A stretch of 64,000 nt of DNA. Source: Artemia franciscana. Its lineage: Eukaryota > Arthropoda > Branchiopoda > Anostraca > Artemiidae. Shown piece by piece: positions 43,004 to 54,239 of this stretch (position 1 is its first letter; every line of letters starts with the position of its first letter). The notes below the pieces were generated by a model. It made no database searches. It saw only the letters and a list, made by a program, of their open reading frames with translations, and had not been told where the DNA came from. Both the position numbers and the translations under genes were made by a program. The stretch covers positions 20,680,654 through 20,744,653 of the forward strand of contig NC_088864.1 of assembly GCF_032884065.1 (NCBI RefSeq). The letters run 5' to 3'.

Positions 43004-44668
43004 TCAAACAGTTCGTAGTAATGAACTGTAGTAAGGAGTGACCCGGCTCAATAGTAACCGCGCTCTAAAAATTGGAATTTTGATACCAATAGTTACATCA
43101 AAAGAATCGCATTTCAATGCTTATTTTAAATATATAAGTTTCATCAAGATCAGTTATACCCATCAAAAGATACAAGCCTGAGAAAATTTGCCTCATTTTA
43201 GAAAATAGGGGGGAACACCCCCTAAAAGTCATACAATCTTAACAAAAATCACACCATCAGATTCAGCGTATCAGAGAATCGTATTGTAGAAGTTTCAAAC
43301 TCCTATCTACAAAAATGTGGAATTTTGCAGTTTTTTGCCAGACGACAGATCACGAATGCGTGTTTATTTGTTTTTTTGTTGTTGTTTTTTCCCCAGGGGT
43401 GATCCTATCGACTGAGTGGTCCTAGAATGTCGCTAGAGGGGTCATGCTAACGGAAATTAAAGTTTTAGTGCCAAAAAAATTGGAGGGCACCTAGGCCCCC
43501 TCCCACGCTCATTTTTTCCCTAAAGTCACCGGATGAAAATTCTGAGATAGCCATTTTATTCATCATAGTCGAAAAACCTAATAACTATGTCTTTAGGGAC
43601 GACTTACTCCCCCGAAGTCCCCATGGGAGGGGCTGCAAGTTACAAACTTTAACCTGTGTTTACATATAGTAATGGTTACTGGAAGTGTGCAGAAGTTTTC
43701 AGGGGGATTTCTTTTTGTTCAGGGGGAGAGTTGAGGGGGGGGTTACGTGGGAGGATATTTCCATGGAAGAATTTCTCATGGGGAAAGAGAATTTCAATGA
43801 AGGGAGCACAGGATTTTCTAGCATTATTTGAAAAAACAATGAAAAAATAAATATGAAAAGTTTTTTCTACTGAAAGTAAGGAGCAGCATTAAAAATTAAA
43901 AAGAACAAAAATTAGTACGCATATGAGGGGTTTACCTCCTTGTTATACCTCACTCTTTACGCTAAAGTATTTTTAGTAATTTCAACTATTTATTCTATGG
44001 CCTTTGTGATTCAGAGGTCATTCTTACGGAATTGGGACAAAATTTAAGCTTTAGTGTAAAGAGCGAGGTATCGACGAGGGTTCCCTCATATACGCAATAA
44101 AAACTTACGAATATAGAAGTTCGTTACGTAAGTTAAGTCGTAAGTTACATATATTTTTTACCAATGAAAACGTTTGTAAAAAATTAATAGTTCTAGTTGC
44201 CTTTTTAAGTAATCAAAAATTGGAGGGCAACTAGGCCTCCTCCCTCGCTCCTTTTTTTCAAAATCTTCCAATTAATTGCAATTAATTAATATACAAATTT
44301 CATTTTAATTATGTATGTGCGGAGAGCCAAGATCAAAACATGCATTAATTCAAAAACGTCCAGAAATTAAATAAAAAAAAACAAGTTTTTTTAAATGAAA
44401 GTAAGGAGCAACATTAAAACTTAAAACAAACAGAAATTACTCCGTATATGAAAGGGGCTATTCCTCCTTAACGCCCCGCTCTTTAGGCTAAATTTTTTTA
44501 CTGTTTTAAAATGTAGGGTTAAGATAAAGAGTCAAATTTTAGCGTAAAGAGCGGGGCGTCGAGGAGGTAAAGCCCCTTTCATATACGGAGTAATTTCTGT
44601 TCGTCTTAAGTTTTAATGTTGCTCCTTAATTTCATTTAAAAAAACTTTTTTTTTAATTTAATTTTTAT
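43004..44668 (+). mobile_element. Family 1 composite, copy 5, nested in copy 4
   Basis: A nearly full element: TCAAACAGTTCGTAGTAATGAACTG start, body with the shared module (43390-43810), small palindrome (43880-44100), spacer and terminal hairpin (44366-44665, loop in the reversed orientation). After it, the host family 1 copy resumes at AGGGGTGATCGTATCGACCC. Confidence 0.8.
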
Positions 44669-45973
44669 TAGGGGTGATCGTATCGACCCAGTGCTCCTAG
44701 AATGTTGCAAGAGGTCTCATTCTAATAGAAATTAAAAGTTCTAGTGACCTTTTTAGTGACCGAAAAAATTGGAGGGCTCCTGGGCCTCCTCCTGCGCTCA
44801 TTTTTTCCCAAAATCATCGGATCAAATTTTGGAATAACCATTTTGTTCAGCTTAGTCAAAAAACTTTATAATTATGTCTTTTGGGACGACTTAATCCCCC
44901 ACTTTCCCCCGGAGAGGGGCTGCAAGCTACAAACTTGGACCATTGTTCATATATAGCAATGGTTATTGGGAAGTGTACAGACCTTTTCAGGGGACTTTTT
45001 CACGTTAAGGGGGAGGGGCCGGGGAGGAGGTTACATGGGAGGATCTTTCCATGTAAGAATTTGTCACGAGGAAGAAAATTTCCACGAAGGGGCCGCAGGA
45101 TTTTCTAGCATTATTTAAAAAAAAATATGAGAAAATAAATAAAAAAAGTTGTTTTCAGCTGGAAGTAAGGAGCAGCATTAAAACCTAAAACGAACAGAAA
45201 TTATTACGTATATAAGGGGATTCATCTCCTGCAGAATACCTCACTCTTTAGGCTAAAGTATTTTTAGTAATTTCAACTATTTATTCTATGGCCTTTGTGA
45301 TTCAGGGGTCATTCTTAAAGAATTGGGTCAAACATAAAGCTTTAGTGTAAAGAGCGAGGCACTGACGAAGGGGCGAACCCCCTCGTATGCGCAACAAAAA
45401 TATAGAAGATCGTTACAAAAGTTAATTCCTAAGTTACATATATTTATTACTAATAAAAATGTTAAAAAAAAACAAAATTTTTATTTGTCTTTTAAGGAAC
45501 CAATAATTGGAATGCAATCAGGCCTCCTCTCCACCCTTTTTTTTCAAAATTGTCCGATCAAAACTATGAGAAAGTCATTTAGCCAAAAAAAAATATATAT
45601 GCAAATTTCGTTTTAATTATTCATGTACGGTGAGCCAAAACCAAAACATGCATTAATTAGAAAACCTTCAGAAATCAAATAAAAAAAAGTTTTTTAACTG
45701 CAAGTAAGGAGCGACATTAAAAATGAAAACGAACAGAAATTGTTCCGTATATGAAAGGGGTTGTTTCCTCCTCAACGCCTCGCTCTTTACGCTGTTTTTA
45801 CGCTTTAAGTGTTTTATTACTTTATAAAGTAGAACTGTGACAAAGAGGCAAACTTTAGCGTAAAGAGCGAGGCGTTGAGGAGGGGACAACTTCGTTCACA
45901 TACAGAATAATTTCTGTTCGTTTTAAGTTTTAATGTCACTTCTTACTTGCAGTTACTTGTTTCATTTAATTTT
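44669..45973 (+). mobile_element. Family 1 copy 4, third segment with terminal hairpin
   Basis: Resumes with GGGGTGATCGTATCGACCCAG, continues through the shared module (44672-45110), the small palindrome (45160-45400) and spacer, and ends with the hairpin 45674-45973. The hairpin loop is in the reversed orientation and its left arm has an extra CTGTTTTTACG phrase. Confidence 0.8.
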
Positions 45974-46667
45974 TATTGAGGGAGGCGAGAGGAGGAGCTA
46001 TTGAAAGAGGTGCTATTCAAGCGGTAGTGAAGAAAAGTAACTATTAAACAAACGCACTACTTGGTGAATTTAAAAACGTTACGCGATACATTATAAACAC
46101 ACATTAAACAATCATGATTATAAGTGCTGGTGTTCGGCTTTTGCTAAAATTGTCAGCAATGAGCTGCTGGAGATGACAGTAGTATAGCGTAAATATAGTT
46201 TCGGGTGGGCTAAGCTGAAAGTTGCAAGCAATCGGCATTTTACAGCCTAATTCACCACTGATGCTGCGGTAGATATCCCCCTACACTTCCCCCAGCCCCC
46301 AAGTCCTTACAGGATACTCAATCTCCTAATTGAACCAACGTCTATTCTAATAGCCCCGGGTGTCACGCTATTCATTTGCTCGTAATTTCGAATGGATTTT
46401 GACTCGTTAGTTTTAATTTGTCGTGCTAAATTTTTAATGTGTTTGACTTATTGAAATATCATTTATGGTTTCTTATTAAATTATTTTTTTCTGGGTTCAC
46501 CGATATATATCATGGTTGCAGCGGCAGCTGCAACCTAGTAAAGAGCGAACCACAGCCCATAGAAACCAAAAGCTAAGAAATACGTTTAGAAAAAAGCTAT
46601 CCAGTGAAAAAAAGGCTATCTGGCACTGATTAAAGATAGGGAACTATTATTTTGGTTCGTCCTAAAA
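45974..46667. other. Unassigned DNA
   Basis: No gene. The palindrome GGTTGCAGC-GGCA-GCTGCAACC lies at about 46513-46534. Confidence 0.35.
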
Positions 46668-47130
46668 GTAAAAGTTTATTGCGAAAAGAAAATTATGGTG
46701 ATTTCGAAAAAAGCCCGAAACCACTTGAAAATGACGGCAGATCAAAATTACAAAAATACAATTGGAATCACCATAGTCGACAAAGGAAAAAATTGTTAAG
46801 GAAAAATACAGCCCCTCTTTGAACTACAAGGAAAATCACTTTTTTGCATGGATAGTTTTTTTCTAACAGAGCTAGGGGGTAACTGGAATATCAAAGGGAC
46901 ATGTGTATCAGCTTATTTGAACGGCAATTAAATTTGCTAGTGCTCTTTTTAAGTGACCAAAAAGATTGGAGTGCAACTAAACCCCTCCCTAAATGTCGCC
47001 TCCCCCTAAAGTCATCCAATCAAATTTCGATGTAGCCATTTTGTTTAACATGGTTCAAAGGTCCTATGCCTATTGTTTTAATGATGATATGACCCTCCAT
47101 AGTCCCAGGGGAAAGGGTCAGGATCAGTAT
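46668..47130 (+). repeat. Dispersed repeat K1 plus shared module
   Basis: 46668-46850 (AAAGTAAAAGTTTATTGCGAAAAG, GTGATTTCGAAAAAAGCC) matches 55095-55280. It is followed at 46850-47130 by a diverged shared module (GGGTAACTGGAATATC, AAGTGACCAAAAAGATTGGAG, GATGTAGCCATTTTGTTTAACATGG). Confidence 0.5.
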
Positions 47131-48054
47131 CGGACGGATCGATATCACGCGTATTGGTAAGGTCGGTATCGCAGGCTTCTTAGACAGATTTTTAATAGCT
47201 CATATAAAAGATATTGAACATATTTACCTCGATCCTATAAATTCCCCCTTCAGCAAGTTTCAAATGGCACTAAAAACGGCACTTTTAGTGCAACGTCTCA
47301 AGCGGTAAAGCTGGGGCTAGTGGGCTACCAGAACTTTTTAGAGTGACGTTTAATGGCTCGTTTGAAAGCTAGTGCTCATATCTACGTGATTTTTATCAAT
47401 TCTACCATTCGTAAGTGTGATATAGCGCTAAAAACAGGCATGAAATATACAGGCTGAAATAAATATCATAGGCAGCACAACAGCGCTATCTAAGCAAAGA
47501 AACAGGGTAAGTCAAAGCATTACCATAGATTGTGTAACATTATATTGTGACATATTCCCTATATTTAAATAGTAACCTTATTTCAAATTTGAAACTATTT
47601 CAAAAATAAAGTTAGAATTATTAACTTATCTTTGGGGCATTGTTTGACAAAGAACATCCAGAAAATGTGAAAAATTCTTGGGAAGGGAGTAGCTCCAGCA
47701 TTTTTATGAGGGGAGCATAGTCGAGGGGCGTGGGTTATATAATAGTTTTTTATCCATTGGGAGGGATGCATTATCCCCCCACCCGAAACGAGGCCCCTGA
47801 TTCTTGGCATCATTGTGGCAGAAACCTGACATAGGGCGGGCGTTTTGTATAATAAGACTAATTTCAGTCAGAATTATCTGCACATTTATGTCAATGTACA
47901 CCTTCTTAATCTTCAGTGATTCCATTTCTGTCCTATTTCGAGATGTAGATGGTGTATTCATTTCCACTTTCGAAAGTTTCCACTTTCCAAAACAGACGTA
48001 CAAAAGTAAAAGAAAATTTGTGGGGAAACACATAATAATATAGATTTCCATTTA
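47131..48054. other. Unassigned DNA
   Basis: A minus-strand frame at 47704-48051 reads NTPSTSRNRTEMESLKIKKV with reasonable composition, but there is no recognisable domain and no convincing splice or start signal. Otherwise nothing. Confidence 0.3.
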
Positions 48055-49857
48055 CAAGAAGAGCCCCTAGTTACAGCCAATGATTTAAATATATTTCTTT
48101 CCTTCATAGTTCAAAGCCCCCCTCCCCTCTCTGTTAATACTGATTATAACCTACACTCTCCCAATTTCCTTATTATTTTGCCCTCAGATGTTGAGGCAAA
48201 AATTAAAAACATTGAAAAGTGCAGCACCTGTCCACTAGACATCACAATTGTACTAATTAAAGCCTTTCCAGACATTCTTTCAGAACCTTTGTCCATACTT
48301 TTTGATGAAATTACCTCTACTTGTAAGTTTCCAGACTGTTAGTAATTAGCTTTTATTACTCCCGTAAAAAAGAAGGCTAGCAAACAAGATTTTGCTGCTG
48401 TCTGGTCCATAACTCTTACTCCGTTTTTTTTAGCTGTTTGGTTGAAAGCAAAAATAATCACAAATGTTGACCAAAGGCAATTCGAAAATTTGCGCTCTCT
48501 TCTACCACTCACTATCTTGTTCACTTCTTGGACACTACATATAACAAACTTGAAAACCCAATATCAAACCCTTATCGCAGTTGACTCACAAAAATCTTTT
48601 GATTTAATTAACCGTAATATATTTGTAAAAAAAAACAACCAGTGACTTTCAAGTTGACCCCTATTTAATAAGAATAATTTCGTCTTTCCTTTCTAATAGA
48701 ACGTAAGTCGTCAAATACCTGAATGTATATTCTGATCCCCTTCCAATTTATAATGGTGTGCCCCAGGGAACCTTCGGCCCAATTTTATTTCTTACTATGA
48801 TAAACAGTCTTGATGTCGATTTCCCAGATAGATGGAAATTCGTTGACGATTTAACTGTCTTAGAAACATGTTTAAAAAAAATATAAAAAGTAACCCAATT
48901 GAGATCTTGTAATCAATATCAGATGAAAATGTTGCTAGTGATATGAGAGTCAACCCTTTAAAATTGATAGTTTTCACAATTATTTTCCTTAAAACTCCCC
49001 CTAATTTCTCCTGTCCAATCCCATCTGAAATGTATGTTAATACTATGAAACTACTGGTTGTTGTGATTTAAAGCGACTTAAAATGTGATTGCCACGTTAA
49101 TGATTTCCTAAAACGTACAAATACTGCATTTTCTTTCCTCAAACTACTTAATAAATTTAAACGACCTAACACACTGTTTCGACGACCACGCTGTTTGAGG
49201 ATTTTTTTCTCTTTTGTACGTCCTACCCTCGAATACGCTTGTCCTGTTTGGCATCCTGGTATCTCCAATAAATTTTCGGACAGAATGGAGGCAGTTCAAA
49301 AAAAGGTGTCTAAGAATAATCTTCAATGAGGGTAAAGTGTCTAACATTTCCTTCCTCAGAGAGCAAATCTAGTCACCCTTAAGGAAAGGAGGGCACAAAT
49401 TTCCTTGTGTTTTGCCCACAATGTCATGCATAACCCTCATACTACTTCTCTTTCCTCTAGTGAACATTTACACACCCCCCTTCCCAAATTCAACCCCATG
49501 TTCTGTTTCACGAAAAATTCCCCCTCCTTGCCCCAACTACAGTTTCCACAGGAAGATATAGAAGAGCATTCATCCCTTACATAGTTCAAATTTTAAATCA
49601 ATAGCCCCCCGCCCTTCTCACTCCACTTTTATTTATAGTTTTAGTGTTTATTTTGCAATTACAAACTTCGTAATTCTTGCTAGCTAGACTTTTGTTTAAA
49701 TTTGTTTTCCCTGTTTTAATTTTGCGAGTTTTTGTCGTTTGACTTTATTGATTGTACTTTTATGATTTTATGACATAGACCATTTTTTGACACTAAAGTG
49801 CGAATGCGGCTCTTTTGGGCTTGTGATAGCTTGCTTTGTTGAAATTAACCTTATCTT
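48055..49857 (+). pseudogene. CR1/L2-like LINE, 5'-truncated (LINE-3)
   Basis: Broken plus-strand frames show CPLDITIVLIKAFPDILSEP (about 48220-48290) and the reverse transcriptase fingers region with AFITPVKKK. Motif B is GVPQGTFGPILFL (48753-48792), the catalytic box is KFVDDLTVLE (48836-48865), and the thumb/C-terminal stretch is FVRPTLEYACPVWHPGIS (49210-49270) with EAVQKK. It ends in TTATCTTATC at 49857, immediately followed by a family 1 element. Numerous stops. Confidence 0.75.
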
Positions 49858-49858
49858 A

Positions 49859-51568
49859 TCAAACAGTTCGTAGTAACGAACTGTAGTAAGGAGCGACCCG
49901 GCTCAACAGTAACTAAAACTCTAAAAATGGAATTTTGATATCAATAGCTACATCAAAAGAATTGCATTTTAATGCTAATTTTAAATATATAAGTTTAATC
50001 AAGTTTAGTCTTACCCATTAAAAGTTACGAGCCTGAGAAAATTTGCCTTATTTTAGAAAATAGGGGAAAACAACCCCTAAAAGTCATAGAATCTTAACGA
50101 AAATTACACCATCATATTTAGCGTATCAGAGAACCCCTATTGTAGAAGTTTCAAGCTCCTATCTACAAAAATGTGGAATTTTGTATTTTTTGTCAGAAGG
50201 CAGATCACGGATGGGTGTTTATTTGTTTGTTTGTTTTTTTGTTTTTGTTTTTTTCCCAAGGGTGATCGTAGCGACCCAGTTGTCCTAGAATATTGCGAGA
50301 GGGCTCATTATAAGGAAATGAAAAGTTCTATTTCTCTTTTTAAGTGACCAAAAAATTGGAGGACACCTAGGCCCCCTCCCACACTAATTATTTTCCCAAA
50401 GTCGCCGGATCAAAATTCTGAAATAGCCAATTTATTCAGTGTAGTCAAAAAACCTTATAACTATGTCTTTGGGGACGACTGGCTCCCCCACAGTCCCTGT
50501 GAGAGGGGCTACAAGCTACAAACTTTGACCAGTGCTTACATATAGTAATGGTTATTTGGAAGTGTACAGACGTTTTCATGGGGATTTTGTGGTTGGGGGA
50601 AGGGGCTGGGAAGATGGGGATATGTTGGGGAAACTTTCCTTGGAGGAATTTATCATGGGGAAAGAAAATTTCCATGAAGGGAGGTCAGAATTTTCTAGTT
50701 TATTTAAAAAAGAAACAATGAAAAAATAGATATGAAAAGGTTTTTTCAACTGAAAGTAAGGGGCAGCATTAAAATTTAAAACGAACAGAAATTATTACGC
50801 ATATGATGGGCCCACCTCCTCCTAATACCTCGCTCTTTACGCTAAAGTATTTTTAGTAATTTCAACTATTTATTCAACGGCTTTTGTGATTCAGGGGTCA
50901 TTCTTAAGAAATTGGGACAAAATTTAAGCTTTAGTGTAAAGAGCGAGGTACTGACGAGGGGGTAAGCCCCCTCATATAAGTAATAAAAACATGAGAACAC
51001 AGAAGTTCGTTACGTAAGCTAATTTGTTAGTTATGTATATCTTTTACTAATAAATACATTCGTTACAAATTAAAAGTTCTAGTTGCCTTTTTAAGTAACC
51101 AAAAAATCGGAGGGCAACTAGGCCTCCTCCCCCACTTCTTTTTTCTCAAAATCATTCGATCAAAACTATGAGAAAGCCATTTAGCCAAAAAATATGAATA
51201 TGCAAATTTCGTTTCAATTATTCATCTGCGGTCAGCCAAAATCAAAATATGTATTGATTCAAAAACGTTCAGAAATTAAATAATAAAAAACAAGTCTTTT
51301 TTAACGGAAAGTAAGGAGCGACGTTAAAACAGAAATTACTTCGTTGATGAAAGGGGCTGCTTCCTCATCAACGCCCCGCTCTTTACGCTAAAGTTTTTTA
51401 CTGTTTTAAAAAGTAGAGTTAAGAGAAAGAGTCAAACTTTAGCGTAAAGAGCGGAGTGGTGATGAGGAAGCAGCCCCTTTCATATACGAAGTAATTTCTG
51501 TTCGTTTTAAGTTTTAATGTCGCTCCTTACTTTCCGTTAAAAAAAAAACTTGTTTTTTATCATTTAAT
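49859..51568 (+). mobile_element. Family 1 composite, complete copy 6
   Basis: The best full-length example: TC start at 49859, palindrome CAGTTCGTAGTAACGAACTG, body with the shared module (50260-50700), small palindrome (50740-50990), spacer, and terminal hairpin (51276-51568). The hairpin arms carry GCTGCTTCCTCATCAACGCC and its complement (GGTGATGAGGAAGCAGCCCC side), and the loop is reversed relative to copy 1. No coding capacity. Confidence 0.85.
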
Positions 51569-51581
51569 CTCAATAAGGCAC

Positions 51582-51879
51582 GAAAATATCCCGTCAATGT
51601 GCCTTCAAAGCTGACATCACTAAAGATGGACTGATGATATTCAAAACTACAGCCTCTGTCGCCTAATATTAGATTGGCGAGAATGTTCTCAAGATGCATG
51701 AGAATGGGTCCCCCAGGATGCACCGACTGCAGTATTATTAAAATCTTAAAATCGTTCCTCAAGCTATTGTCACTACCTGTGTCTCGCATCGACACATTAA
51801 CAGAGAGAGGAAATTTCAATTTAGGAGCCGGGGGTTTGGCTTTTGAGGGCATGCAGAGTTTTTCCAAACTTTTCTTTTC
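51582..51879 (-). pseudogene. Possible coding exon remnant, unidentified
   Basis: A minus-strand open stretch after an in-frame stop at 51880-51882 reads through KPPAPKLKFPLSVNVSMRDTG, SDNSLRNDFKILIILQSVHP and GDRGCSFEYHQSIFSDVSFE, which looks more protein-like than its surroundings. There is no ATG near the beginning (the first in-frame ATG is six codons into the frame, after a TTG). A weak acceptor-like CCTAAG lies upstream. The frame runs into the family 1 hairpin at about 51568, so any exon is truncated there. Family not recognised. Confidence 0.35.
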
Positions 51880-51882
51880 TTA

Positions 51883-52789
51883 GGATAAGCATTGCAGGCA
51901 ATACCAACACGTGAAGTTTCTATAAAACTAAAATTGGCTTTCGTTGTCCTTGACACTTTAAGAAGGTATTCATATGTTCCTCAGACAAGCAAATTCAGGA
52001 GATGTTTTGAAATCTAACCAAATGTGATGACCTGGGTGCATATTTTAGTTTAGGTTTAAATAATTCGTGGCTAAGATCATCCACCCTGGATAATTACCCC
52101 CCCTTCCCCGTGGAAAATCACCCCATAAACAAATTTAAGCTGCCAAAGTAAATCTTCATTAAAATGATGAAGAAAAGAAGGAATTTTGGAATATTCTACC
52201 AATGTTCCAAAATATACGCAGAATATGTAGTGTAGAATTGGTATTATCGGGGTTAGGGGAGGGCCAGATAGCAGAAAAGAACCGGGTGAGTAGCGTATCA
52301 CCCTCCAGTATCTTTTAGCTTTAAATAGGACGCAAGAATTTTCAAATGAATGATCCCCTTCCCAAGTTTCAGAAATAGCCCCCCTTCCATTTGAATTTGG
52401 TGGGAAAGAAGTTTTTGATAGTTTTCTGGCCCTTATTGGGCTGTATTTTGAGAGGAAGCAATATTTGTTTCTTCTGCATTGGGTTCCTTTTGGCCCAAAT
52501 TTGCATGCTAGTTTCTGGCCAGTCGGAAAAATTTAGCTCTTTTTTGAGTCCCCTTTATTAAAAAAGGAACCAATCCTTTAAGTAATAATTTGTGCATTAG
52601 TCCCCTTGGCCAAAGGACTTACAGCAGTAAGTTTCCAACTGATCCGGAAAAAAGTTTCGAGGTTTCTCCACTATAAATACATATCTAAAGAATTTACAGT
52701 TCACAAAATTGAGGGTCCTTGTTCAAAGGGCTCTAGGGTTATATAATCCTTGGTTGTAAATTTGTTAATATTTTAAACTATCCTTAACA
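51883..52789. other. Unassigned DNA
   Basis: No supported gene or repeat. Confidence 0.35.
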
Positions 52790-52960
52790 AAATGGGTACC
52801 TTGAGATGTTTTAACAAAGACACTGCTATTGTTTTCAATTTCCGATCGAATGAGCATCCTACGAAGTTTCTATGGTCAAGAAGGAGGAAGCCCCCTCTGA
52901 CATGGAATAAATTCTGTTCGTTTCACGCTTTAAAGTTATTCTTTACTTTCATACGCAAAA
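52790..52960 (-). repeat. Family 3-like unit fragment
   Basis: TTTTCAATTTCCGATCGAATGAGCATCC and GAAGTTTCTATGGTC are family 3 minus-orientation phrases. GGAATAAATTCTGTTCGTTTCACGC resembles a family 1 hairpin arm. Confidence 0.5.
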
Positions 52961-53039
52961 GCAGACCAGAAATATTCCCAGAAACCAAGAGGAATCAAAT
53001 ATCAGTTTCTTCTTCTGCCCCTTCCCTAAAAGTAATTAT

Positions 53040-53470
53040 ATACCTATCTGAAGGCTTAATGGGAATTACGATGTTTTGGCAATAAAATGAACTCTTTGAG
53101 CCATCTGCCCCCTCCCCCGCCTACAAGATGATCTACCGCCCCTCCTTCATAAAATCAGATGCACACTTACGCATCATTGCGCATATTTTATGAAATATGA
53201 ATCAAATTAGTTCAGTTAAATGAAGCTTTAAAATAAATGTTAACAGCATTTTCCTCTAACAATAAGGAAGGTATCATCTTCCAACAATTTTATTCAGGAT
53301 TATTCTGAATGAAGGGAGATTGGCTATTTAACTCCCACTCCCTTTACTCTCTATATTTATCTGAAGGCTCATTAAAATTTAGACAATTTGGGCATTGAAA
53401 TACGCTCTTTTTGGCATCTGGCACCCGCTCCCTGACTGCAATAAAACCCACCACACATTCGTAATAGATT
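53040..53470 (+). repeat. Diverged tandem pair, about 305-bp period
   Basis: ATCTGAAGGCT(TA/CA)TT..AAT, TTTGGCA or TTGGGCATTGAAAT, CTCTTTGAGCCATCTGCCCC or CTCTTTTTGGCATCTGGCACCC recur at about 53045 and 53350. Confidence 0.5.
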
Positions 53471-53649
53471 TTGTGCAATTATGCAGTTTAGTTCGTTCTT
53501 TTTATTTGTCTCGAATTCCCTTTGGTAGCTCAATTTTACAATTTGGGGAAAGTTTTTCAGGAGGGAATTGACTGGGGAATTTTTCTTGGAGGGAATAAGC
53601 CAGATCTTAAATAATCTTCGACGTTTTTTTAGATATGTACTTTGGAACA

Positions 53650-54235
53650 TAAGCTGATAAAGGATTATTTAGATCTTTGACGCTGAAATGAAGAAAAAAC
53701 TAGAGCAAATCTGGCTTTTAGGATCATTAAATAGTGGTTCTTAAGATTTCTGGCTTAGGGAGTACCCAAAACCTCTCCGCTAAACTACTGCGTAACATGG
53801 GAGTACCCAAAACTTCTCCGCTAAACTAGTGTTTAACATCGAAGTCCTTCAATTTTAGGGAAGAAAATCACTACAATATATAGATATCTGGTCTTTATTT
53901 CTATGTAGATTAAAGCTAAAATGCCCAACAATAAAGAATAATAGTCAACTATGCAAAAGAATCTTACCTTGCGAATAGTGGCCACCAACTATGATGAAAA
54001 GCTAGGATCTTAAGATTTACTGCAGTTCTACTAATTCTGAAATACTAGACTTTCTGTTAAGATAATTAGTTTAAATATTTTATGAGCCAACTTCCTCTCA
54101 AACACCGGAATTTCAACTGTTTCTTTAAAATATTCATATGTAACAAGGTTAAGTGGGAATACAGCGCATAAATTTAGATACATTTTATGATTTAGAGCCT
54201 ATCTGAAATTAGGTAATATGATAGGTATTAGTCCC
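53650..54235 (+). repeat. Old dispersed repeat, copy J2, with 45-bp tandem duplication
   Basis: GGGAGTACCCAAAAC(C/T)TCTCCGCTAAACTA occurs twice at 53758-53835. Flanking sequence is shared with 56020-56340 (ATGATTTAGAGCCTATCTGAAA) and 34430-34700. Confidence 0.5.
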
Positions 54236-54239
54236 CCCA

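Noticed and set aside
47704-48051. 115-codon minus-strand frame with STSRNRTEMESLKIKK
   Set aside because: Composition is plausible but there is no domain, no splice or poly-A context, and it runs into unassigned DNA; not enough to call a gene.
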